Assembly (NCBI RefSeq): GCF_002159645.1 | Contig: NZ_NFJB01000024.1 | Coordinates: forward strand, 1 to 60,700 | DNA length: 60,700 bases | DNA from: Parabacteroides sp. An277 | GTDB lineage: Bacteria > Bacteroidota > Bacteroidia > Bacteroidales > Tannerellaceae | Reading direction: 5' to 3' | Shown: positions 18,812 through 27,283 of the stretch, in pieces | Numbering within the stretch: the stretch's first letter is position 1 | Layout: every line of letters starts with the position of its first letter | Translations under genes and position numbers: made by a program | Notes under the pieces: model-generated | The model's input: the letters and a program-made list of their open reading frames with translations, nothing else | Databases searched by the model: none | Told to the model about the DNA's origin: nothing

Positions 18812-18849
18812 GAAAGGTAGTTACTTTCCAACACGAAGATAACTATCTT
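18812..18849. repeat. Two-unit 22-23-bp palindrome repeat after the DUF6261 gene
   Basis: GAAAGGTAGTTACTTTC (centre 18820) and AAGATAACTATCTT (centre 18842.5) lie about 22.5 bp apart in the 180-bp gap between the DUF6261 stop codon and the GH31 start. It looks like a short or decayed member of the phased palindrome family. Confidence 0.45.
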
Positions 18850-18931
18850 TACAAAACTTTATCTGTTCTATTTTCTTTAGACCGCAAATAGCGGAATTTG
18901 TACCTAAAAAAGAGCATAAAATAAAGAGACT

Positions 18932-19735
18932 TTACGCAGGGTTCTCCGCGGCCCCGTCGCCCGCCGTCTCGATTTTCTTATCCTTCTTTCGCGGACGAAT
19001 CACACCGGCGCGTATCAAATTCTTTTTCCACTGTATGATATCGCTATTGATCTGGTCGATGATACGGCCCAACGTGTCGCGCGTTTCCGTATCCTTTTCT
19101 TTCAGTTCGTTCACGACATACAGCGCATTGATGCCATACACCAGTTGCTTGAACGCCTCATCCACTTTCGGGCGAACCGACTGTATCGTTTCCGATTCGT
19201 TCCGCTTCAAGATTTCGCCGGAACGTTCATTATATAAGTCACTAAAATGCGAATTCGCCTCTTCCAGCAGTCCGAGTATTTCCGTCAGGCCCAGCGTTTC
19301 AACATCTGCCGCGTTCGCCTCGTCTCGCATTTTCTCGACATAATCCCGGATGAATGCCGTTTCCTGCATATACGAGCGACGCGCTGCCCCCAGGTAAGGT
19401 TTCTGCACGAAACTCAAATGCTGGGCCGCCTGCTTTTTCGCCTCGATGGGCAGGAGCTTAGCCGTCTCGATGCTCCGTTTCATCACAAGGAACAACTCGT
19501 CGCGCCGGCGGTCTGCCTCCTTGATAGCGTCCGTGTTTTTATAAGCTCGCCTTTCAAGCGTGCGCTCTTCTTCCACGGCATACCATTCCAAAAAAGGAGT
19601 CAGCAGCGGCGTCAGATGCAGTTGCTCCGCCAATTCCGGTGTCACCGTCTCCTTCACATTCGCGCACAATTCGTAATGTTCCAGATTGCGCATCTCGTAG
19701 AGTGGAATATCCACTATTATTTTCTTAATCTCCAT
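18932..19735 (-). CDS. DUF6261-family cytoplasmic protein
   Basis: This 267-residue, almost entirely helical and highly charged protein opens with MEIKKIIVDIPLYEMRNLEHYEL, which I associate with DUF6261 of Bacteroides and Parabacteroides. It has no signal peptide or membrane segment, and its tail is basic then acidic (RPRKKDKKIETAGDGAAENPA). The function is unknown. It sits between susD and GH31, separated from susD by a 41-bp palindrome array, so it may be an insertion into the locus rather than part of glycan use. Confidence 0.7.
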   Translation of the reverse strand: MEIKKIIVDIPLYEMRNLEHYELCANVKETVTPELAEQLHLTPLLTPFLEWYAVEEERTLERRAYKNTDAIKEADRRRDELFLVMKRSIETAKLLPIEAKKQAAQHLSFVQKPYLGAARRSYMQETAFIRDYVEKMRDEANAADVETLGLTEILGLLEEANSHFSDLYNERSGEILKRNESETIQSVRPKVDEAFKQLVYGINALYVVNELKEKDTETRDTLGRIIDQINSDIIQWKKNLIRAGVIRPRKKDKKIETAGDGAAENPA

Positions 19736-19835
19736 CTTCGTCGGTTGTTATAGGATAAAAAAGACGGGATTCTCCCCGCCCGCACGAAGATAAAAATTAT
19801 TTTCCGCTTAGCCAAAATTCCCATTCTGAATCTTC

Positions 19836-20091
19836 AGAAATTTCCGAAAAGCAGTTACCTATTGTAACAACTAATAAGAAATTTCCAATCTTATTTTGCA
19901 CAATAAAAATATCAATTGAAAATTTCCAAAGATATTATACACCATATAGCCATTCATTGGAAATTTCCTTTTATATGACGAAATAGATAGCTATCGATAA
20001 AAAATTTCTGAAAATAGGATACAGCATAAAACAAATAATCGGAAATTTCCGAACAGATGTTACTATTTACATCCTATTTTCGGAAATTTCC
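19836..20091. repeat. Phased palindrome array, 7 x 41 bp, GGAAATTTCC type
   Basis: Palindromic cores AAATTT within GGAAATTTCC-like sites are centred at 19840.5, 19881.5, 19922.5, 19963.5, 20004.5, 20045.5 and 20086.5. The spacing is exactly 41 bp although the sequence between is unconserved. At the first midpoint (19861) a second palindrome, GTTACctattGTAAC, is exactly centred; other midpoints are weaker. The array fills the 483-bp gap between the DUF6261 gene and the susD stop codon; 19736-19835 shows nothing else. Confidence 0.85.
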
Positions 20092-20122
20092 GATTTCTAT
20101 TTTCTGTATGTTTGGGATATGA

Positions 20123-20187
20123 GCGGAAGGGAAACACATTCATTTCCCTTCCGGCAAACCGGTACTTTTGTCCGGTACTCTCCAAGA
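20123..20187 (-). terminator. Paired hairpins after susD 1
   Basis: GGAAGGGAAA/TTTCCCTTCC (about 20125-20152) and CCGGTAC/GTCCGGTAC (about 20158-20181) are two strong stem-loops 3' of the susD stop codon. They probably stabilise the susCD message or weaken read-through into the downstream genes. Confidence 0.5.
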
Positions 20188-20218
20188 GTCGTTTACGAAT
20201 CGAAGCGTAAGCGGGTTA

Positions 20219-22219
20219 TCAAAATCCTTCCACCTCTTCGGCATTTCCACCTGCCACCAAAGGCCACCCTGGATTTTGATAGAGCGGAGAAGCATTGTAA
20301 TCAAGTCCGTTATCTGTTCCAGATGTAATATTAAATTGGCTCATGCCGATCGGAGACAAGTAGTTGGCAGCCGTCCAACTATAACCTTCATACAAATTAT
20401 TGTTGGCTGAAATAATTTGATATGGCCTCAAATATTCGCTTATGGAAGGATTCGAGACGTTCGCATCGCTCAAAGAACCAGCGCCTTCATAAATCAACAA
20501 CGAATTGCCGCTGCTGTCTTTATACCAATCCTGCATTTCACCCCAAAGCTTAAATCCTTCCACGATGTATTTGTTACCGATAAGTTGGTCCATCGAACGC
20601 CAACGGCGAAGGTCGTCCCAACGCAACCCTTCCGACATCATCTCGCAAGCACGTTCGCGCCGGATATTATACATAGTTGCGTCCACCAATTTACCTGCGG
20701 TATAGGCAGACAACAGCCCCGCTTCCTTGGACATATCCGTCGCCTGAATCGTCTTGTTGAAATCCGTGTCAACACCAGCTCTTTCCCGCAAAGCCTTCCA
20801 ATACTTCTCAGCAAACGCATCAATGGAATGGTTCTTTAGATAACAGGCTTCGATGTAATTCAAATAAGCCTCCGCTGCACGGTACTCGATAATACCAGAT
20901 TCTTGAACCGGTCCTGTTTTATCATCCACGGCCATTGTCAAGCCCTTCTTTAAATCATACCCTGTTACTGATTTATACTCAGCTGTTGTTAGAATAATAG
21001 GTGCCGGGAAGTACGCCTTAGAACCATCAGAAAGTACAGACATGACATCGTCTTTTATTTTCATAAATTGTACTAACCGATTATCCCTATCCGTTCTCAC
21101 ATTTGCCAAATTATCATCCCCTTTATACAAATTGGAGGCATAAATTGGCAAACCATCTTTACAAAGAAAGCTATTCACAAAGTCTTTTGTATATCCAGTA
21201 CCAGAACCGCCTTTACTATGCGCGAACCCATAACCTAAAGCGCCCGTAATGGTACTATTAGCCCGCCAGAACAACACTTCTTGATAAGGAGATAAATCTT
21301 GATCTGTATACATTAAAACATACGGATTATTTTCTTCCTCATAATTGGATTGCGTATTTTGTTCCAATGGAATATTCTCAGCTATTTCTTTAGCCGCGTT
21401 CATCGCTTCAGTTAAAAAGAAATCAGCTTCTGTTCTTACATCCAACTGAAATCCGTTATTATAATCTTTTTGAGCACCAGGCCAACCATTTCCTCCAGGA
21501 ACAAATGGCGTTCCTTCAAAATTGATTAACCATGAACCGATAAATAAAGCCACTCTTGATTTTAACAATAACGCAGCATTACGCGTCAACCTATTTCGCT
21601 TTGTATCATCCGGAGCTGGCGATTCCATCAAAACTGCAGCCGAATCCAAGTCGCTTAAAATGAATCGACCTACTTCATTCATTGGATAACGCCGATTTGC
21701 TTGAATCAAAGCCTCCTTATCCGACAAGGAAATTGTATTTCGAATGATAGGAAAATCTCCGAATATTTTCACCTTATCAAAATAAAACTTTGCACGTAGC
21801 ATATACATTTCTCCGATATAATGCTCTATATCCCCTTCGCTACCAGAAATTTCTCCAGCTTTCCATTTTGGGATTACACGATCAAAGAAATAATTCGCTT
21901 TATATATTTGTTCAAATTCCCAGTCGCCATCACCATCACTTACTTTTAAAATTCCAGGAACCCAACGTTCTTGATCGCCTTCTGATGTAACTTGAACGTC
22001 GGTATTATCATCTACTTTGAACACACCTAAACTATATCCACTGGCTTCCGTATTTGCGATAAAATTATCTTCATAACATCCGATAGCATACGCACCTAAT
22101 TGATCAGATGTAGAAAAATATATTTCAGGCGTAATCTCATCCAACGGTTGTCTGTCTAAGAAATCATTACATGACATAAAAGACAAACTTGCTAAAATAT
22201 ATAATGCAATCTTTTTCAT
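20219..22219 (-). CDS. SusD/RagB-type glycan-binding lipoprotein, locus 1
   Basis: The start is set at MKKIALYILASLSFMSC, where the lipobox SFMSC gives Cys17; a longer frame adds 12 codons with no signal. About 666 residues follow, with SusD hallmarks: NDFLDRQPLDEITPEIYF after the Cys, an alpha-helical TPR-like body (YIGEMYMLRAKFYFDKVK, NEVGRFILSDLDSAA) and the C-terminal RRERACEMMSEGLRWDDLRRWR stretch. It caps the SusC barrel and captures oligosaccharide at the outer surface. The gap to susC is 11 bp, so the pair is co-translated. The sugar is not identifiable from the sequence. Confidence 0.93.
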   Translation of the reverse strand: MKKIALYILASLSFMSCNDFLDRQPLDEITPEIYFSTSDQLGAYAIGCYEDNFIANTEASGYSLGVFKVDDNTDVQVTSEGDQERWVPGILKVSDGDGDWEFEQIYKANYFFDRVIPKWKAGEISGSEGDIEHYIGEMYMLRAKFYFDKVKIFGDFPIIRNTISLSDKEALIQANRRYPMNEVGRFILSDLDSAAVLMESPAPDDTKRNRLTRNAALLLKSRVALFIGSWLINFEGTPFVPGGNGWPGAQKDYNNGFQLDVRTEADFFLTEAMNAAKEIAENIPLEQNTQSNYEEENNPYVLMYTDQDLSPYQEVLFWRANSTITGALGYGFAHSKGGSGTGYTKDFVNSFLCKDGLPIYASNLYKGDDNLANVRTDRDNRLVQFMKIKDDVMSVLSDGSKAYFPAPIILTTAEYKSVTGYDLKKGLTMAVDDKTGPVQESGIIEYRAAEAYLNYIEACYLKNHSIDAFAEKYWKALRERAGVDTDFNKTIQATDMSKEAGLLSAYTAGKLVDATMYNIRRERACEMMSEGLRWDDLRRWRSMDQLIGNKYIVEGFKLWGEMQDWYKDSSGNSLLIYEGAGSLSDANVSNPSISEYLRPYQIISANNNLYEGYSWTAANYLSPIGMSQFNITSGTDNGLDYNASPLYQNPGWPLVAGGNAEEVEGF

Positions 22220-22230
22220 CTTATTCCTTT

Positions 22231-25200
22231 TTACAATGTAATATTTAATCCACAAGAAATTGTTGTCTTTAACGGAGCAGCTTTTCCTGACCCACTGGCA
22301 TAACCATCTAATACTTCCGGGTCAAAAGCATCTGCTTTAAGACCGCTAATCGTAAATAAATTATCCACAGACATAAAGAGCCTCAGATTTGTTACATTTA
22401 CCTTATGCAACCATTCATGAGGGAATGTATAGCCTATCTGCAAATTCTTTAAGCGCATATAAGCTGCATTTTGCAAATACATCGTACTTTCTTCTTTGTT
22501 TTTAGCATCACCGCTCAACAAAGGACGAGGCAAATAACCATCCACATTTGGGCCAAAATAACTATCCGTGTCTGCGGGACGGAAATAATCCATCGTCTCT
22601 TTCAATGCCGTAGATTGCCAATATCCATTATCAGCCCCCCAGAAATAAAGACCTGTTAACCAAACGTCACGTTTCATGGTCCCTTGGAAGAATAAGCTAA
22701 TATCAAAACCCTTATAAGCGGCATTTAAAGTTAAACCGAAATTATAACGAGGCGTATTGTTTCCAATGACTTTTCTATCACCAGAATTACCCACAACCCC
22801 TTGTCCACCATCAATCTTTCCATCATTATTGATATCGGCATACATGACATCGCCAGCCGCCCAGTTAGAACCTAACGCATCTTGGCCTCCGTTCGGCAAG
22901 CTGGCTAAGTGTTCTTGCATCTGTTCTTCTGTGCGAGCCAAGTCAATTACTTCAAATCCCCATATTTCACCTAACATCGCCCCTTCGTAATAACGTACAT
23001 TCCCATCTGCATCGAATATAGTTTTAGTAGCATTCGGATATTCCAATATCTTGGATTTGTTGTCTGAAAGGACCAGATTAACACCGTAATTAAAACCGGA
23101 ATCCAACACATCTCTCCAACCAATACTCAAGTCCCAACCTGTAGTCCGCATTCTCGCATTATTAGTATATGGAGAAGTAACACCAGCGGTATTCGGTATT
23201 TCTTCGCCGGGTGCTACCATATCATTTGTATAACGCCAGAAATATTCATACGAACCTGTCAAGCGATTATTAAACAACCCGAAATCCAAACCTAAATTAT
23301 AGGACGTGACTGTTTCCCAAGTCAACAAGGGCGAAATCGGCGTGGCCGGTTGGGCGATGTTGGGCTTAGCTCCATTTAGTAACCAGTTACCTGTACCCAT
23401 TCCAAGTTCCATCGCAGAGTAGAATGGATAAATATCATCCGTTGCTTGATTTCCCAAATTACCATAAGACGCACGTATCTTCAAATTGTTTACAAGATCT
23501 GTGTAATCTTCCATAAAAGGTTCCCTTGCCATGTTCCATGCAGCAGACACAGAAGGGAAACTATTCCATCTTTGCTCCTTATTGAAACGGGAGCTTCCAT
23601 CATAACGATAGTTTACTTCAGCTAAATATTTGCCTTTGTAATCATAATTCACTCGCCCAAAGAATCCAACCGTAGCCCATTCATACAATTCACTACCCAT
23701 TTCATAAGCCGTCGTAGATGTCGTATTACCCAATGTTGGTATTTCAGGAGAAATTATACCATCACGTTGGGCATATATTTGCTTATATTTATTTACCTCA
23801 GCCTGAAAACCAGCCATTACAGAAAAAGAATGCCCACTATCAAAACTCTTATTATACTGTGTATAAACATTCGGGTTAATATAGTTTGTTCTTGCTGTTT
23901 CTTCCTTCACAAAAGAACGACCTCCATAACCGTCATCTCTATCCATTGCAAAATAGGAACCATCTTCCTTCCTTTCCAATATCAATTGAACATCTGTATG
24001 TTTCTCTATTCTATCTACTCTAAAATTACTTTCGACATAGATCTTCCACGCATCAATTGGGTTCAAAACTAATTGAACCTGTTGATATAATACATCCATA
24101 TCCTCAGTATACATACCTCCATGATCCATTTCATTTAATTGAGATTCCTTGTTGAATTGACCATCCGGCGTATATACAGGATTAGATGGACGGCGACGTG
24201 GCATACTATGATAGTATACCAAATCCATTTGATAAGATGGAGCTTGATAATCTTTTCGAGAAAATTTCACATTTGCATTGATATCCATCCATTTAAAAGG
24301 CTTCGCATTTATCTTTGCATTAAATGTATAACGCTTAAAATCCTCATTCCCATAGTTCTGATCACTTCCTAAATCTTGGATATTACTGGATAAATAATAA
24401 TTTATTTTTTCTGTACCGCCGCTTATGCTCAAATTATGTTCTTGTGAAAAAGACCAATCTTTATAATACACGCCAAACCATTCGGTATTTCCCCAAGAAT
24501 CCAAATTCTTTTTCCAAATGCCATTTTCATCATATTCTGTTGCATATTGAAGTTTGCCTTCCATAAACAATTTAGTCTTTTCCATTACTTCAGGTGTATA
24601 TTGAGCACCCAAACCAGCATTCGCGGCAGCCTCGTTAAAATATTGATTAAATGAGTAACCATCCAAAAAAGAAGGAAGAGTAGTCGGGGTAGACCAACGA
24701 AAATTATTATTATAATTAACGGTTGTTTTACCCGCTTTTCCCTTTTTGGTCGTAATCAAAATTACACCAAATGCGGCACGAGAACCATAGATAGCAGAAG
24801 CTCCAGCGTCTTTCAAGACAGAAATACTTTCTATATCTTGCGTATTAATCAAGTTCATATCGCCCTCAATTCCATCAATCAATACCAACGGTGCAGAACT
24901 TGAACCTTCGCCAATACTGCCCGTTCCTCGAATGTTTATTGAGGGAGTGCTATTTAAGGCACCACCTTCGTTTGAGGCCACGACATTCAAACCTGGAGAT
25001 ACACCTTGCAATGCTTGCGAAACGTTGGCAACAGGTCTATTCATCAACTCTTTTGTATCGACAGTGGCAACGGATGCCGTTAAGTTGGATTTCTTTTGCG
25101 TTCCAAACGCTACCACTACCACCTCATCCAACGCCTGATTGTCTTCTCTTAAAGTAATGTCCAATGTGTTCTTTCCTCCAACTCTTACTACTTCACTCGT

Positions 25201-25707
25201 ATAGCCGATATAGGTGATTTCGAGGGTAGCATTCTCCGGTACCTCCAGCGAGAATTTACCATCCATGTCGGTGATGGTTCCGTTCGTCGTGCCTTTGACC
25301 ACGACATTGGCACCAATGACGGGGATGCCGTTCTGGTCAACAACTACGCCCGTGATCTGCTTGGATTGTTGTGTGGCATGGTGAGCCGACGGATTATCTC
25401 CAGCCTCGCCCTTCTTCATCAACATAATATTCTCTCCTTCGATGGCAAAGACGATGTCGGTGCCTTCGAACAACTGGGAGAGGACTTCGGCGGTCGTCTG
25501 GTTAACGGCATCTACGGATGTTTTCCGGTTCAGGTCCACTTCCTTCTTGTTATACACAAAGAGATAGTCCGTCTGTTTCTCTATCTCCGAAAGAACTTGG
25601 GAGGTAGCGACGTTTTTTACCTGTATGTTTACCCGCATGGTCTGCGCATTTCCTGCGGCTGACAGCCCCATCGCTGCCGAAAATAACAAAGCACAAGTTA
25701 ACTTCAT
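22231..25707 (-). CDS. SusC/RagA TonB-dependent transporter with STN domain, locus 1
   Basis: I choose the Met of MKLTCALLFSAAMGLSAAGNAQ because the upstream frame would overlap the promoter. About 1158 residues follow: signal peptide; STN domain (VNIQVKNVATSQVLSEIEKQTDYLFVY, ~25-75); carboxypeptidase-regulatory-like domain (ITGVVVDQNGIPVIGANVVVKGT, ~118-190); TonB box region (ALDEVVVVAFGTQKK); plug (INIRGTGSI, LVLIDG) and 22-strand barrel ending in CGLNITL. The STN domain marks it as a signal-relaying transporter that works with the FecR gene next door. It imports oligosaccharide across the outer membrane. Confidence 0.93.
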   Translation of the reverse strand: MKLTCALLFSAAMGLSAAGNAQTMRVNIQVKNVATSQVLSEIEKQTDYLFVYNKKEVDLNRKTSVDAVNQTTAEVLSQLFEGTDIVFAIEGENIMLMKKGEAGDNPSAHHATQQSKQITGVVVDQNGIPVIGANVVVKGTTNGTITDMDGKFSLEVPENATLEITYIGYTSEVVRVGGKNTLDITLREDNQALDEVVVVAFGTQKKSNLTASVATVDTKELMNRPVANVSQALQGVSPGLNVVASNEGGALNSTPSINIRGTGSIGEGSSSAPLVLIDGIEGDMNLINTQDIESISVLKDAGASAIYGSRAAFGVILITTKKGKAGKTTVNYNNNFRWSTPTTLPSFLDGYSFNQYFNEAAANAGLGAQYTPEVMEKTKLFMEGKLQYATEYDENGIWKKNLDSWGNTEWFGVYYKDWSFSQEHNLSISGGTEKINYYLSSNIQDLGSDQNYGNEDFKRYTFNAKINAKPFKWMDINANVKFSRKDYQAPSYQMDLVYYHSMPRRRPSNPVYTPDGQFNKESQLNEMDHGGMYTEDMDVLYQQVQLVLNPIDAWKIYVESNFRVDRIEKHTDVQLILERKEDGSYFAMDRDDGYGGRSFVKEETARTNYINPNVYTQYNKSFDSGHSFSVMAGFQAEVNKYKQIYAQRDGIISPEIPTLGNTTSTTAYEMGSELYEWATVGFFGRVNYDYKGKYLAEVNYRYDGSSRFNKEQRWNSFPSVSAAWNMAREPFMEDYTDLVNNLKIRASYGNLGNQATDDIYPFYSAMELGMGTGNWLLNGAKPNIAQPATPISPLLTWETVTSYNLGLDFGLFNNRLTGSYEYFWRYTNDMVAPGEEIPNTAGVTSPYTNNARMRTTGWDLSIGWRDVLDSGFNYGVNLVLSDNKSKILEYPNATKTIFDADGNVRYYEGAMLGEIWGFEVIDLARTEEQMQEHLASLPNGGQDALGSNWAAGDVMYADINNDGKIDGGQGVVGNSGDRKVIGNNTPRYNFGLTLNAAYKGFDISLFFQGTMKRDVWLTGLYFWGADNGYWQSTALKETMDYFRPADTDSYFGPNVDGYLPRPLLSGDAKNKEESTMYLQNAAYMRLKNLQIGYTFPHEWLHKVNVTNLRLFMSVDNLFTISGLKADAFDPEVLDGYASGSGKAAPLKTTISCGLNITL

Positions 25708-25743
25708 GGCTCGATTTATTTTAAAAGGTGTTTTTATTAGGGG

Positions 25744-25751
25744 CAAAGATA
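25744..25751 (-). promoter_or_regulatory. -7 element of susC 1
   Basis: TATCTTTG on the minus strand lies 37 nt before the chosen susC start. No TTG stands at the ideal distance, which fits control by an alternative (ECF) sigma factor released through FecR. Confidence 0.55.
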
Positions 25752-25772
25752 GCCCTGTACAAATATTTTCCA

Positions 25773-25877
25773 TACATTTGCATTGTAAAAGTTAGAACTT
25801 AGATTAATTACCGTATTAGTCTTTTTACGCTGACTTAGGTTCGGGAGACAATGGCCCTGTTTCCTGAACCTTTTTAC
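25773..25877 (+). ncRNA. Candidate plus-strand sRNA in the fecR-susC gap
   Basis: A plus-strand -7 box TACATTTG (25773-25780) is followed about 58 bp later by a 13-bp stem (GGTTCGGGAGACA with TGTTTCCTGAACC, 25838-25870) and TTTTT, an intrinsic terminator that works only on the plus strand. The product would be about 90 nt, opposite the susC 5' region. In Bacteroides, cis-encoded sRNAs such as DonS occupy this same place and repress the locus. No TTG stands at the ideal -33 position, and direct overlap with the susC mRNA would be slight, so this is a prediction. Confidence 0.5.
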
Positions 25878-25941
25878 TTCTTAGCAGATTCCTTTCTTTT
25901 TCCTCATAGGCATTTCTATTTTTAGTGTTAGCAACTCTGGT

Positions 25942-26862
25942 TCATTCTATCGTAATCGTATTGGTTTCGTCGTCTACCCGATAACGAAACGCATGTTTCA
26001 ATTGTAATACTTTCAGTACATGTTCGACACCGTCTTTTATCCGGAACTTACCCGAATATCGATATTGCATGAGGGACGGCTTTTTCACTACAATATGCAC
26101 ATCGTAATAAAGCTGGAGCTTCTGGATGAGGTCTCCTATCGTCTCGTTGTCGAAACAGAACAATCCTTCCCGCCAGCGGAAATAGTTCACGTCTGGAATT
26201 ACCCCTCTTTGTAACGTTCCATGTGCTGCAACCACTCGTTCGTTGGGTTTCATGCACAATAACGGCGTATCGTTCGCATCTCGCAGTTCTACGCATCCTT
26301 CCAATAAAGAGGTCTCGAAGAAGTCGCTCTCATGATAGGCTTTTACGTTGAATTCCGTCCCCAATACTTGGATATCGTACTGCTCGGTCTCGACCGTGAA
26401 AGGGGCTTGCTCGTCTCGCGCAACATCAAAGAAGCCTTCGCCATCCAGTTCGACCCTCCGCGCATCCCGTTCGAAACGATTCGGGAACCGCAACGTCGAA
26501 CGTGCATTCAACCACACCCGCGTACCGTCTGCCAACGTTAGTTCCGCCCGTTGCCCGGCCGGCACGAATATGGTTTGCATCTCGGCATCCTGCGGTATCT
26601 TCCCGCCCCACCATTGCGCCACAAAGAAGCCGATTGCCAAGAAAGCCGCCACCTTCAGTGCCTCGCGGAAGAAAAGGAATATACGACCCGGCCGACGCTC
26701 TATCTTCGCTTCATCGCCGTTCCAAAGCGACACGTCGTACAGTTTGCGCATCCGGCGGTATTGCCGCTCGTGTGCCGCATCCGCGTCAATCCAGCGCACC
26801 ACCTGTTCGCGTTCGTCTGCCGAAGCCTCGCCCCGGATATATTTCATCAACAATTCGTCCAT
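25942..26862 (-). CDS. FecR-family anti-sigma factor
   Basis: This 306-residue inner-membrane protein has a short cytoplasmic N-terminal sigma-binding part (MDELLMKYIRGEASADEREQV), one membrane helix (ALKVAAFLAIGFFVAQWW, ~70-88), the FecR domain (IFVPAGQRAELTLADGTRVWLNARSTLRFP, ~110-140) and a C-terminal STN-like domain (LQLYYDVHIVVKK). It should receive a signal from the STN domain of the adjacent SusC and control an ECF sigma factor. No sigma factor gene adjoins it: the upstream neighbour is a GH2 gene 421 bp away. Confidence 0.9.
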   Translation of the reverse strand: MDELLMKYIRGEASADEREQVVRWIDADAAHERQYRRMRKLYDVSLWNGDEAKIERRPGRIFLFFREALKVAAFLAIGFFVAQWWGGKIPQDAEMQTIFVPAGQRAELTLADGTRVWLNARSTLRFPNRFERDARRVELDGEGFFDVARDEQAPFTVETEQYDIQVLGTEFNVKAYHESDFFETSLLEGCVELRDANDTPLLCMKPNERVVAAHGTLQRGVIPDVNYFRWREGLFCFDNETIGDLIQKLQLYYDVHIVVKKPSLMQYRYSGKFRIKDGVEHVLKVLQLKHAFRYRVDDETNTITIE

Positions 26863-27005
26863 CTTTTTTGCCGCTTTATATATAATACGAATGGGAAAAG
26901 AAAATCCCTAAATCCAAACCGCACTTTTTTCATTTTTCTTTTGAAGGGCCGAGGATAAAATGGGATAATCGGCAGGAAAAAACAAAATCTTACGAAGAAA
27001 AGTCT

Positions 27006-27089
27006 ATCTTTAGGCTGCAGATATACATCTTTAGGTTGAAGATATATATCTTTAAGCTGCAGATATGTATCTTTAGACTAAAGATAGAA
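27006..27089. repeat. Phased palindrome array, 4 x 21 bp, ATCTTTA type
   Basis: Four contiguous 21-bp units begin ATCTTTAGGCTGCAGAT, ATCTTTAGGTTGAAGAT, ATCTTTAAGCTGCAGAT and ATCTTTAGACTAAAGAT; the last is a perfect palindrome with 7-bp arms. The outer edges form TCTATCTTTAG/CTAAAGATAGA. The unit is the same as in 9970-10089, the clearest case in this window of two arrays sharing a sequence. It lies upstream of fecR and 195 bp after the GH2 stop codon. Confidence 0.85.
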
Positions 27090-27201
27090 AATTGTACGGT
27101 ATATTACGAACTTTCCCTCGGCTATCTAAAGTTTTTTCTCCCCGTCTTTCTCTTTTTTCTTAGATAGAATTCACGCTAAATAGATCCAAGGTAACGCAAG
27201 A

Positions 27202-27245
27202 AAAGGGTACCAGATACCCTTTACTAAGAATATCCGATACCCTTT
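27202..27245. repeat. Two-unit 23-bp repeat after GH2
   Basis: AAAGGGTA...TACCCTTT (centre 27212) is followed 23 bp later by a unit whose right arm ATACCCTTTAC is kept and whose left arm has decayed (centre 27235). It starts 38 bp after the GH2 stop codon. Apart from this and the 21-bp array, 26863-27283 holds only the fecR upstream region. Confidence 0.55.
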
Positions 27246-27283
27246 ACATAACCGTATTCCGTACGTTTCACGCCTTCCTCGCT

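Noticed and set aside
25838-25875. Terminator of the fecR gene
   Set aside because: Read on the fecR strand, the hairpin is followed by TAAGTCAGCG with no T run; the T run is on the other side, so it works on the plus strand.
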